Source: Streptococcaceae bacterium (lineage in GTDB: Bacteria > Bacillota > Bacilli > Lactobacillales > Streptococcaceae). From it: DNA of 6,009 nt. A program made the translations under genes and the position numbers. Under the pieces are notes generated by a model, which was not told the origin of the DNA, made no database searches, and was given only the letters and a program-made list of their open reading frames with translations. Shown here piece after piece: positions 1 through 5,950 of the stretch. Numbering within the stretch: position 1 is the first letter of the stretch; the number at the start of each line of letters is the position of its first letter. The stretch covers positions 1 to 6,009 of the forward strand of contig CADFQU010000064.1 in assembly GCA_902836505.1 (NCBI GenBank), given 5' to 3'.

Positions 1-40
1 ATTGAACTATTTGACCCTTCTTTCAATAACCTAAATGGAA

Positions 41-70
41 ATGAAACCCTCTATAACATGTTGGTATGAT
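41..70 (+). promoter_or_regulatory. Candidate sigma-A promoter for the SPFH gene
   Basis: An extended -10 (TGG followed by TATGAT, 62-70) matches TGnTATAAT at all but one position. A weak -35 (ATGAAA, 41-46, 4 of 6 matches to TTGACA) lies 18 bases upstream. Transcription would begin near 77, giving a leader of about 50 bases before the start codon at 129. This is a match by eye. The -35 is poor, so the call rests on the extended -10. Confidence 0.45.
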
Positions 71-128
71 GGTTTCTTTAACAAAGAGTCACTTAAAAAA
101 GTAATAAAATAAAAAGGAGAATCAGGAA

Positions 129-1016
129 ATGATTTGGATTTTTCTATTGGCTATTCTAGTAGTTGGAGCTACTGTATTCATTAGCTCACTCTATGTGGTG
201 AAACAACAATCTGTTGCAATTATTGAGCGTTTTGGACGCTATCAAAAGATCAGCAATAGTGGGATTCATGTCCGTGCACCATTTGGTATCGATAAAATTG
301 CTGCGCGTGTGCAATTGCGTCTCTTACAAAGCGAGATTGTAGTCGAAACTAAGACACAAGATAACGTATTCGTTACCATGAATGTCGCAACACAATACCG
401 TGTAAATGAAAACAATGTAACGGATGCTTACTACAAATTGATGCGCCCAGAAGCTCAGATCAAATCTTACATCGAAGATGCCTTGCGCTCATCTGTTCCA
501 AAGTTGACCTTGGATGAATTGTTTGAGAAAAAGGATGAAATCGCCCTTGAGGTTCAAAAACAAGTAGCTGAAGAAATGTCAACCTACGGGTATATCATTG
601 TAAAAACCTTGATTACCAAGGTTGAACCAGATGCTGAAGTCAAGCAGTCAATGAATGAGATCAACGCTGCTCAACGGAAACGTGTGGCTGCCCAAGAATT
701 GGCTGAAGCGGATAAGATTAAAATTGTTACTGCAGCCGAAGCGGAAGCTGAAAAAGATCGCCTTCACGGGGTCGGGATTGCAGAACAACGGAAGGCTATT
801 GTAGATGGTTTGGCAGATTCTATCAAGGAATTGAAAGACACCAATGTGAATTTGACAGAAGAACAGATTATGTCGATTCTTTTGACCAACCAATATTTGG
901 ATACTTTGAATAACTTTGCAGAAAAACAAGGCACCAATACCCTCTTCTTACCAGCAAATCCGGATGGTGTAGAGAATATTCGTACCCAAATCCTCTCAGC
1001 TTTAAAAGCTAAATAA
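129..1016 (+). CDS. SPFH/Band 7 (stomatin/prohibitin-like) membrane protein
   Basis: This is a 295-residue member of the SPFH/Band 7 superfamily, whose members are membrane-anchored scaffolds that oligomerise in lipid microdomains. Residues 1-24 are a hydrophobic anchor with no cleavage site, so the body is probably held at the membrane by its N-terminus. The SPFH core follows (about 25-190), with typical motifs: ERFGRY at 33-38, SGIHVRAPFG at 44-53 and ETKTQDNV at 73-80. A charged Ala/Glu/Lys-rich segment (about 175-225) should form the coiled coil used in oligomerisation. The tail has the usual TLFLP-type motif (271-275). The start is supported by AAGGAGA at 114-120, nine bases upstream. 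Length is normal for the family. No NfeD-type partner or protease lies beside it, although bacterial SPFH genes often have one. No clear terminator follows, so transcripts may run into the next gene. The family is certain; the specific role is unknown. Confidence 0.93.
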   Translation: MIWIFLLAILVVGATVFISSLYVVKQQSVAIIERFGRYQKISNSGIHVRAPFGIDKIAARVQLRLLQSEIVVETKTQDNVFVTMNVATQYRVNENNVTDAYYKLMRPEAQIKSYIEDALRSSVPKLTLDELFEKKDEIALEVQKQVAEEMSTYGYIIVKTLITKVEPDAEVKQSMNEINAAQRKRVAAQELAEADKIKIVTAAEAEAEKDRLHGVGIAEQRKAIVDGLADSIKELKDTNVNLTEEQIMSILLTNQYLDTLNNFAEKQGTNTLFLPANPDGVENIRTQILSALKAK

Positions 1017-1064
1017 CAAAATATCTGACTTTTTTAAAATTGTTCGTATTTTCAGCTATTATGG

Positions 1065-1093
1065 TTGACAAAATATGCAAAAAATTTTATATT
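1065..1093 (+). promoter_or_regulatory. Strong sigma-A promoter for the small HTH-like gene
   Basis: There is a perfect -35 (TTGACA, 1065-1070), a 17-base spacer and a -10 of TATATT (1088-1093, 5 of 6). This is the best promoter in the window. The predicted start near 1100 gives a leader of only about 25 bases, just enough for the ribosome binding site AGGAG at 1114-1118. The small gene is therefore probably transcribed on its own as well as by read-through from the SPFH gene. Confidence 0.8.
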
Positions 1094-1125
1094 AGTATTG
1101 GAAATAATAATATAGGAGAAGAATC

Positions 1126-1341
1126 ATGGCTAAATCGAACTTCGAAAAAGTGGAATCAGTTGTTGGTTGGGTACGTGATAAAAAAATCACTGGCTATCGT
1201 ATTAGTAAAGAAACGAACGCCCGTGAAATGTCTATCATTGCACTTGCGCAAGGTCGTGCAAAAGTGAAGAACATCTCGTTTGAAACTGCGCTTGGCTTAA
1301 TAGATTTTTATGATAAGAATCATCAAAAATTCGAAAATTAA
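1126..1341 (+). CDS. Small single-domain HTH-like (XRE/Cro-type) protein, uncharacterised
   Basis: This encodes a 71-residue protein with no signal peptide or membrane segment. Residues 21-63 read like the minimal helix-turn-helix domain of Cro/C1 (XRE) proteins. YRISKET (24-30) fits helix 2, NAREMSIIALAQGR (31-44) fits the turn and recognition helix, and the segment ISFETALGLIDFYD (50-63) matches the 'SLETALKLYEYY'-style last helix of such domains. By my count it has 13 Lys/Arg against 9 Asp/Glu, so it is mildly basic, as DNA binders often are. The start at 1126 is supported by AGGAG at 1114-1118, seven bases upstream. The gene has its own strong promoter and terminator, which argues that it is real. 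An overlapping reading frame beginning at 1040 lacks this support. The HTH assignment is by motif resemblance only. It could be a small regulator, a remnant of a mobile-element repressor, or a nucleoid-associated protein. No toxin or partner gene is adjacent. Confidence 0.8.
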   Translation: MAKSNFEKVESVVGWVRDKKITGYRISKETNAREMSIIALAQGRAKVKNISFETALGLIDFYDKNHQKFEN

Positions 1342-1352
1342 AATGAGTTATA

Positions 1353-1383
1353 AAAAAGAAGGGAAAAAGCTTCCCTTCTTTTT
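1353..1383 (+). terminator. Strong rho-independent terminator, probably bidirectional
   Basis: A perfect 13-base stem (1353-1365 with 1371-1383) encloses a five-base loop (AAAGC). The GAAGGGAA/TTCCCTTC core is flanked by A and T tracts, so both strands end in a U-run. It lies 11 bases after the stop codon of the small HTH-like gene and is its natural terminator. It could also catch leftward transcripts that escape the transporter operon terminator at 1494-1533. Confidence 0.9.
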
Positions 1384-1493
1384 ATATAGTATAAATCAGG
1401 ATATCGTAGGAAAGTATCACTAGCTTTCTTCATATCTATCAAAGGATTTTAACAAGTTTATGTGTGGAATCATACTTTCAATTGATGGTATTT
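1384..1493. other. Intergenic stretch between two terminators, with one imperfect hairpin
   Basis: This 110-base AT-rich stretch lies between facing terminators of convergent transcription units. No gene is convincing here. The only structure seen is an imperfect hairpin at 1400-1436: GATAT pairs with ATATC at the base, then AGGAAAG with CTTTCTT, over a nine-base loop. It has no U-run and no promoter was recognised. Confidence 0.4.
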
Positions 1494-1533
1494 AAAAACT
1501 CCCTCATCGGAAGGACTTCCAGTGAGGGAGTTT
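1494..1533 (-). terminator. Terminator of the amino-acid transporter operon
   Basis: An 11-base stem (1496-1506 with 1523-1533; ACTCCCTCA against TGAGGGAGT) surrounds an imperfect inner helix (GGAA 1509-1512 with TTCC 1517-1520). On the minus strand the stem is followed by a short U-run (complement of 1494-1498). The stem starts only three bases past the ATPase gene's stop codon, so the terminator is packed tightly against the operon end. The plus strand reads TTTGTTTT after the stem, so some activity in the other direction is possible. Confidence 0.85.
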
Positions 1534-1536
1534 GTT

Positions 1537-2277
1537 TTAGTTTAAGAAACGTTGTAAGAATTCTTTGGTCCGTTCTTCTTTTGGATTGGTAAAGATTTCT
1601 TTCGGATTACCTTGTTCAGCGATGACCCCCTTGTCCATAAAGATCACACGACTTGAGACGTCTCGTGCAAATTCCATTTCGTGTGTTACCACGATCATGG
1701 TTAAGCCTTCTTTGGCTAAGTCTTGCATAATTTTAAGAACTTCTCCGACCATTTCAGGGTCCAGAGCAGAGGTTGGTTCATCGAACAAAATGGCATCAGG
1801 ATCCATAGAGAGAGCACGAGCGATAGCGACCCGTTGTTTTTGTCCTCCTGAAAGTTGTTTTGGACGAGCAGCCCAATAAGGTTCTCCCATACCAACTTTC
1901 TCTAAATTCGCTTTAGCAATCTTCTCAGCCGTTTCTCTGTCCCGTTTTAGGACAGTTGTCTGAGCGACAATGGTGTTTTCTAAGACATTTAAGTTTTCAA
2001 ATAGGTTGAAGCTTTGGAACACCATGCCCAATTTTTCCCGATAGTGGGTGAGATCATAGTCAGGATCAAGAACGTTTTGCCCCCGGTAGAGGATTTCTCC
2101 ATCAGTCGGTGTCTCTAAGAGATTGATGGAGCGAAGGAAGGTAGATTTCCCGCTACCAGAGCTCCCAATGATAGAGATTACTTCGCCCTTTTCAACAGAA
2201 AGAGAGATGTCCTTCAAAACTTCGTTTTGACCGTAGGATTTTTTTAAGTGTTTGATTTCAAGTATTTTTTCTGCCAT
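1537..2277 (-). CDS. glnQ: Polar amino-acid ABC transporter, ATP-binding subunit
   Basis: This 246-residue cytoplasmic ATPase powers amino-acid import by the fused binding/permease protein encoded just upstream. All nucleotide-binding motifs are intact: Walker [10 protein letters not shown] (38-46), Q-loop Gln88 (in VFQSFNLF), signature LSGGQ (142-146), Walker B ILFDEP (163-168), D-loop SALD (170-173) and H-loop His199. The sequence [10 protein letters not shown] (198-207) is typical of the GlnQ/HisP/ArtP branch that transports polar amino acids. Length is normal. Its ATG overlaps the stop codon of the upstream gene by one base (TAATG on the minus strand). Its ribosome binding site AGAGGTG (2283-2289) lies inside the end of that gene, so the two are probably translationally coupled. 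The substrate cannot be read from the ATPase. The symbol follows the usual naming of this branch. Confidence 0.95.
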   Translation of the reverse strand: MAEKILEIKHLKKSYGQNEVLKDISLSVEKGEVISIIGSSGSGKSTFLRSINLLETPTDGEILYRGQNVLDPDYDLTHYREKLGMVFQSFNLFENLNVLENTIVAQTTVLKRDRETAEKIAKANLEKVGMGEPYWAARPKQLSGGQKQRVAIARALSMDPDAILFDEPTSALDPEMVGEVLKIMQDLAKEGLTMIVVTHEMEFARDVSSRVIFMDKGVIAEQGNPKEIFTNPKEERTKEFLQRFLN

Positions 2278-3839
2278 TATTTCACCTCTTTGACTTGCAT
2301 TTGATTGGCACCTGTTGTATAGGTATCAGAATCTAAGCGACGTTCGATGTAACGAAGGATACGGGTGATAGTAAAAGTCAGGATAAAGTAAATAACCGCA
2401 ATAATAGTAAAGGTTGGGAAGTATTGGTAGTTTTGAGTTGCGACCGTATTTCCTGTAAAGTAAAGTTCGACCACGGAGATAACATTCAAGACAGATGTAT
2501 CCTTGATGTTAATGACAAATTCATTCCCTGTCGCTGGCAAGATATTGCGAATAACTTGAGGAAGGACGACCTTGCGCATGGTTTGTCCATGGGTCATTCC
2601 TAGAGCAGTCGCTGCTTCAAACTGACCAGTATCCACTGCTAAGATTCCTCCACGAACAATCTCGCTCATATAAGCCCCTGTATTGATCGAAACAATAAAG
2701 ATGGCGGCCCAGGTACGATCCAAGGAAATGTTGAAGGCTTGGGCTGAACCGTAGAAAATAACCATGGATTGAACGATCATCGGAGTTCCGCGGAAGATTT
2801 CAATGTAGACATTGAGGAACCAACCAAAGAATGTTTGCAAGGCAGCGAGAGCCTTGTTTTTAGACATAGGCGCAGTCCGGAAGACACCGATCAACAAACC
2901 GATAATCAAACCAGCAATGGTCCCTGTCATGGAGATGAGGAGGGTCATACCAGTTCCACGTAAGAACTGTGGGCCATTATCTTTCAAAATCTTCATCATT
3001 TGGCTGAAGAAAGTCTGCTCATCATCGCTAGCATCGCTGGAAGCTGGTTGCTTCTTGATCATATCATCCATGAGTTTGACTTGGTCTTCAGATGAAATTT
3101 TCGCTAGTGCCGCATTGACTTGGTCAAGTCTAGCGTCACCCTTCTTCATCCCGATAGCGATGGTCGCATCTTCTTCCCCAACTTCAAATCCTTTTTTGAA
3201 TTGGATCATCTTAAATTTTGAATTAGCGGACTCAGCTGTCAAGGCTTCTGGACGCTCAGAAACATAGGCATCAATAACACCAGATTCTAAAGCTTGGCGC
3301 ATTTGAGCAAAGTCTCCCATTGCAGTTTCTTGTTTTGCACCCTTGAGTTGGGAGATGAGCGAGTAGAGGTAGACCCCTTGTTGAGAGGTGACCTTGGCAT
3401 CCTTAAAGTCATCTAAACTAGTGGCATTCGCATAGTTTCCATCTTTGCGAACTAGCATGACTGGCTCACTAGTATAGTAGCTATTAGAAAAGGCAACCTC
3501 TTTTTTGCGCTCAGCAGTAGGACTCATCCCGGCGATGATCATATCGATTTTCCCAGAAGTGAGGGCTGGAATTAGTCCGTTCCAAGATGTTTTTACGATC
3601 AGAGGTTTTTTACCTAGTCCCTCAGCAACTTTTTTGGCGATTTGAACATCGTACCCGTTGGCATATTGGTTGGTGCCATCAATCTTTACGGCTCCATTTG
3701 AATCATCTTCTTGAGTCCAGTTGAAAGGAGCATACGCAGCCTCCATTCCAATCCGGAGATACTCATCTGCTTTGACAATATGGCTCATTCCCAGACACAA
3801 AAGTAGTCCGGTAAAGAGAGCATAAATTGTTTTTTTCAT
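2277..3839 (-). CDS. glnPH: Fused solute-binding/permease protein of a glutamine-type amino-acid ABC importer
   Basis: The 520-residue protein joins an extracellular amino-acid receptor to its membrane channel. Residues 1-24 are a signal peptide (hydrophobic core 4-18, likely cleavage after VKA). One family 3 solute-binding domain spans about 26-262. [18 protein letters not shown] (105-122) carries Arg111, the residue expected to hold the ligand carboxylate. In [11 protein letters not shown] (190-200), Glu195 sits where an Asp often contacts the ligand amino group. A Ser/Asp-rich linker (264-275) leads to a HisM-type permease with about five membrane spans (roughly 295-320, 333-365, 375-395, 440-462, 473-495). 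It contains FRGTPMIVQ (349-357) and the ATPase-docking EAA loop [10 protein letters not shown] (408-417). There is only one binding domain, whereas some streptococcal homologues carry two. The start is supported by GAGGAG (3845-3850), five bases from the ATG. The whole resembles, from memory, a pneumococcal glutamine-transporter class. Glutamine is the likeliest substrate; glutamate, arginine or another polar amino acid remains possible. Confidence 0.93.
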   Translation of the reverse strand: MKKTIYALFTGLLLCLGMSHIVKADEYLRIGMEAAYAPFNWTQEDDSNGAVKIDGTNQYANGYDVQIAKKVAEGLGKKPLIVKTSWNGLIPALTSGKIDMIIAGMSPTAERKKEVAFSNSYYTSEPVMLVRKDGNYANATSLDDFKDAKVTSQQGVYLYSLISQLKGAKQETAMGDFAQMRQALESGVIDAYVSERPEALTAESANSKFKMIQFKKGFEVGEEDATIAIGMKKGDARLDQVNAALAKISSEDQVKLMDDMIKKQPASSDASDDEQTFFSQMMKILKDNGPQFLRGTGMTLLISMTGTIAGLIIGLLIGVFRTAPMSKNKALAALQTFFGWFLNVYIEIFRGTPMIVQSMVIFYGSAQAFNISLDRTWAAIFIVSINTGAYMSEIVRGGILAVDTGQFEAATALGMTHGQTMRKVVLPQVIRNILPATGNEFVINIKDTSVLNVISVVELYFTGNTVATQNYQYFPTFTIIAVIYFILTFTITRILRYIERRLDSDTYTTGANQMQVKEVK

Positions 3840-3874
3840 GTAGTCTCCTCTTCCTTTATAAATAGTATAATCTT

Positions 3875-3903
3875 ATTGTACAGGAAATTGGTCTACTTTT
3901 CAA
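3875..3903 (-). promoter_or_regulatory. Promoter of the amino-acid transporter operon
   Basis: On the minus strand, TTGAAA (3898-3903) and TACAAT (3875-3880) are separated by exactly 17 bases. Each matches the sigma-A consensus at five of six positions. Transcription would start near 3868, giving a leader of about 29 bases to the ATG at 3839. No clean GlnR or CodY site was seen around it. Confidence 0.7.
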
Positions 3904-3914
3904 ACCTGATAACC

Positions 3915-3926
3915 TTTTCATGAAAA
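3915..3926. promoter_or_regulatory. Perfect 12-base palindrome between divergent promoters, possible operator
   Basis: TTTTCATGAAAA is a perfect inverted repeat. It sits just upstream of the extended -10 of the DUF2207 gene, within its spacer, and 12 bases behind the -35 of the transporter operon. A protein bound here would directly block the rightward promoter and could affect the leftward one. It resembles a CodY box (AATTTTCWGAAAATT) in its arms, but its even-numbered centre and poor flanks do not fit. The site is AT-rich, so chance is a real alternative. Confidence 0.35.
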
Positions 3927-3928
3927 AA

Positions 3929-3937
3929 TGCTATAAT
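3929..3937 (+). promoter_or_regulatory. Extended -10 promoter of the DUF2207 gene
   Basis: TGCTATAAT is a perfect extended -10 element. No good -35 stands at 17 bases; the nearest is CTGATA (3906-3911), with a 20-base spacer. Extended -10 promoters can work without a -35. The predicted start near 3944 falls at the edge of the ribosome binding site AAAGGAG (3943-3949), so the leader would be only about 16 bases. Confidence 0.7.
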
Positions 3938-3959
3938 AAACCAAAGGAGTATAGGGGAA

Positions 3960-5867
3960 ATGAAAAAAATTCTGTATGTTCTATTGGCAGTGATGGCCTG
4001 TCTATTTATAACAGGTTTTGTAAAAGCGGATGGTCCTTCCTATGAGGTTCAGTCTTATCGGGGGACTCTTACCTTGGAAACTTGGGATGATGCTACCTAT
4101 GAGGAAGAATTGGTCTATCATTTTACAACTTCCTATAATGGTCAATATGTCACCTTAGGAAGTGCTGGTAAAATGCCTCAAGGTTTTGAAATAGTAATTC
4201 CTCCTTTGGTGGAAGTGGAAGGTAGAACCTTGTCGCAAGAACCAGAAGTTCATAATTTAGGCGATGGTTATCAGGTAAAGATTTATAACGGTGGAAGTGC
4301 AGGGGATACTGTCAAGATAAAGGTTACCTGGCGCTTAAAAAACTTGCTCTATGTTCACCAAGATATCCTATTATTGAACTGGAAACCAATCAGTGATGGG
4401 GATCAAGAGGTCAAAAAAGTAGAGTTACAGGTTATCCCGAAATTTGCCACAGCTGCCTCAAAATCGGAACTGAATATCCATACGGCTTATATGGGGGCTG
4501 AGGCAACTGTTCAGAAAGAAGAAGCAAACTATAAGGCTACTCTAGAGAATCTGAAACGAAAAGAAGGTGTTGAGATTTATGCTTACTGGCGGAAATCGGA
4601 TATAGCTTCCTTTGGGGAATCCTATCGCGATACAGGTTTGATGGAGGAGTCCAACTATCATCGGACGGAAGCAGGAATTGTTCAAAAACGGACCTGGATT
4701 CGCCTATTTATGAAGGTCCTACTCCCAATCCTTATTCTGTTCTTCCTTCTTCTTGCTATTTATTATCGTCATCGATTCATACAATCTGTGACTTCTACCA
4801 GAGTTTTCCCAAAAAATAGCCGCTTGTATGAGATTCCAAATGACGTTGCGCCTCTACTAATGGCCTCGATTGTATACTCTACAGAGCTAGATGAGATTTC
4901 TCCAACCAAAAAACACGCTCGGGGCGTCTTTAAATTTGATCAGTTGGTGCAAGCAACCTTACTTGATTTGATTGATCGAAAAAATATCATCTGTGAGCAA
5001 TACGACACTCATACAGTTTTAACCATTCAAAATGAAGATACATTGGATGAATTTGAGCGCGAATTTCTTAGACTAGCTTTCGGTTCTCAAAAATATTGTA
5101 GAACAGATGACTTGTTTTCAGATTATGAAATTTCGGATTCTCTCTATAAATATGCCTCTGAAAAAGATCAAGATGCTATTCGCAAGCGTGGAAAACAAGC
5201 GCAAGATCGGATTGATGCAGCGATTTCTCGTGTCGCTCAGGCAGTTCAACAAAAGATCCAAACCTTTGCCCTTTCTCCTTACTACAGTCCTTTAGAGGCA
5301 GGGGAGGAACGTGCAGGCCGTATGTGCCTCTTCTTTGGATGGGCAGCATGGAGCATTGCTTTGGTAGCCGGTCTAATTGCTTATTTCATCTTGAATTGGC
5401 TCTCTATCTTTTGTGTGATCTATGTGTTGGTGATGTGGATTCTTCCAGCATCCTTCCAAGGGAAGTTCACCCTCTATCGACGGGATGGAGTCCCAACGGA
5501 CCTCGGTGCAGAACAGCGCTATTACTGGGATAGCTTCCGTAATATGTTGCGGGATATCGCTCATTTGGAAGAAGCAGAAGTTCAATCGCTGGTTTTATGG
5601 AATCGCTTATTAGTCTATGCTACTCTATTTGGTTTTGCAGATCAAGTAAGTAAAGTGATGAAGCTTCGTCAAATCCACTTGGATAACCCAAGTATGGATG
5701 CCTATGTCTACACTCCATTTCGTAGTAATCTGATCCATTCCAGCCATCTCTTATCTACTTATGGAACGACCGCGACAACTGCTAGTCATTTTACAGTATC
5801 TTCAAGCGGTAGTTCTGGTGGTGGCTTCTCTGGTGGCGGTGGTGGCGGTGGCTTCGGTGCTTTTTAG
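3960..5867 (+). CDS. DUF2207-family membrane protein with glycine-rich C-terminus
   Basis: The 635-residue membrane protein is of unknown function and matches the DUF2207 (YciQ-like) layout. Residues 1-23 are a signal peptide (hydrophobic core 4-19, likely cleavage after VKA). An extracellular beta-rich domain (about 25-245) is the conserved N-terminal part. One membrane span follows (about 249-268), then a cytoplasmic region (270-450) with a basic, Gln-rich helical stretch (about 405-435). Two close spans (about 455-476 and 479-496) precede a second cytoplasmic region containing WDSFRNMLRDIAHLEEAEV (523-541) and WNRLLVYATLFG (547-558), the family's characteristic C-terminal motif. The tail (617-635) is almost all Gly, Ser and Phe, including seven glycines in a row. 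The start is supported by AAAGGAG at 3943-3949, ten bases upstream. The gene is alone on its strand and divergent from the transporter. The family call is from motif memory. The biochemical role is not known to me. Confidence 0.88.
   Translation: MKKILYVLLAVMACLFITGFVKADGPSYEVQSYRGTLTLETWDDATYEEELVYHFTTSYNGQYVTLGSAGKMPQGFEIVIPPLVEVEGRTLSQEPEVHNLGDGYQVKIYNGGSAGDTVKIKVTWRLKNLLYVHQDILLLNWKPISDGDQEVKKVELQVIPKFATAASKSELNIHTAYMGAEATVQKEEANYKATLENLKRKEGVEIYAYWRKSDIASFGESYRDTGLMEESNYHRTEAGIVQKRTWIRLFMKVLLPILILFFLLLAIYYRHRFIQSVTSTRVFPKNSRLYEIPNDVAPLLMASIVYSTELDEISPTKKHARGVFKFDQLVQATLLDLIDRKNIICEQYDTHTVLTIQNEDTLDEFEREFLRLAFGSQKYCRTDDLFSDYEISDSLYKYASEKDQDAIRKRGKQAQDRIDAAISRVAQAVQQKIQTFALSPYYSPLEAGEERAGRMCLFFGWAAWSIALVAGLIAYFILNWLSIFCVIYVLVMWILPASFQGKFTLYRRDGVPTDLGAEQRYYWDSFRNMLRDIAHLEEAEVQSLVLWNRLLVYATLFGFADQVSKVMKLRQIHLDNPSMDAYVYTPFRSNLIHSSHLLSTYGTTATTASHFTVSSSGSSGGGFSGGGGGGGFGAF
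5817..5861 (+). repeat. GGTGGC-rich low-complexity tract encoding the glycine tail
   Basis: Near-tandem GGTGGC units encode the Gly/Ser/Phe tail of the DUF2207 protein (residues 620-634). Seven consecutive Gly codons lie at 5832-5852. The tract is markedly more GC-rich than its surroundings and could slip by in-frame hexamer or triplet steps. Gly-rich tails are common in this protein family, so it is probably functional rather than accidental. Confidence 0.75.
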
Positions 5868-5872
5868 AGTCG

Positions 5873-5899
5873 CACAAGTGCTAGCTAGCCACAGTTGTG
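5873..5899 (+). other. Hairpin with a 10-base palindrome just after the DUF2207 gene
   Basis: CACAAGTG (5873-5880) can pair with CAC plus TTGTG (5890-5892 and 5895-5899), leaving a two-base bulge (AG, 5893-5894). This gives an 8-base-pair stem over a nine-base loop. GCTAGCTAGC (5880-5889) is itself a perfect palindrome. No solid U-run follows directly (TGTATAATTTT), so it is at best a weak terminator or an mRNA 3'-end structure. Confidence 0.4.
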
Positions 5900-5915
5900 T
5901 GTATAATTTTATAGA

Positions 5916-5950
5916 AGAGGCTGGGACAAAAGTCCTAGCCTCTCAATTAT
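5916..5950 (+). terminator. Probable terminator hairpin of the DUF2207 gene, also the left end of a repeat
   Basis: A 12-base-pair stem with one G-U pair (5916-5927 with 5932-5943; AGAGGCTGGGAC against GTCCTAGCCTCT) closes an AAAA tetraloop. It is followed by an imperfect U-rich stretch (CAATTATTTT). It lies about 48 bases after the stop codon and is the best terminator candidate for the gene. The GAGGCTGGGACAAAAGTCC motif recurs, to my memory, in intergenic regions of oral streptococci. Confidence 0.7.

Noticed and set aside
998..1010. AGCTTTAAAAGCT as a terminator of the SPFH gene.
   Set aside because: It lies inside the last codons, and its loop would be one to three bases with only five or six AT-rich pairs, so it is too weak to be called.
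1040..1267. A 75-codon frame overlapping the small HTH-like gene.
   Set aside because: It runs across that gene's promoter and ribosome binding site in another frame, has no ribosome binding site of its own and has no recognisable domain.
1460..1495. An 11-codon frame reading MCGIILSIDGI, whose first residues recall the start of class II glutamine amidotransferases.
   Set aside because: It is only 11 codons long, the nearest AAAGGA is about 14 bases upstream (too far), and no continuation of an amidotransferase is visible. It is most likely chance.
2812..3267. A 151-codon plus-strand frame opposite the transporter gene.
   Set aside because: It is antisense to a well-supported coding region, has no ribosome binding site, and its composition is that of a shadow frame.
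3866..3882. A GlnR-like box on the minus strand over the transporter -10 (TGTAC, seven bases, TTATA).
   Set aside because: It misses the TGTnAn7TnACA consensus at two fixed positions and coincides with the TACAAT -10 element, which explains most of its bases.
3913..3927. A CodY box at the TTTTCATGAAAA palindrome.
   Set aside because: CodY boxes have an odd centre (AATTTTCWGAAAATT). The best alignment here has about six mismatches, so it is kept only as a generic palindrome.
5902..5907. TATAAT after the DUF2207 gene as a promoter for a gene beyond the window.
   Set aside because: There is no TGn extension and no -35 at a workable distance, and a strong hairpin follows within about 10 bases.
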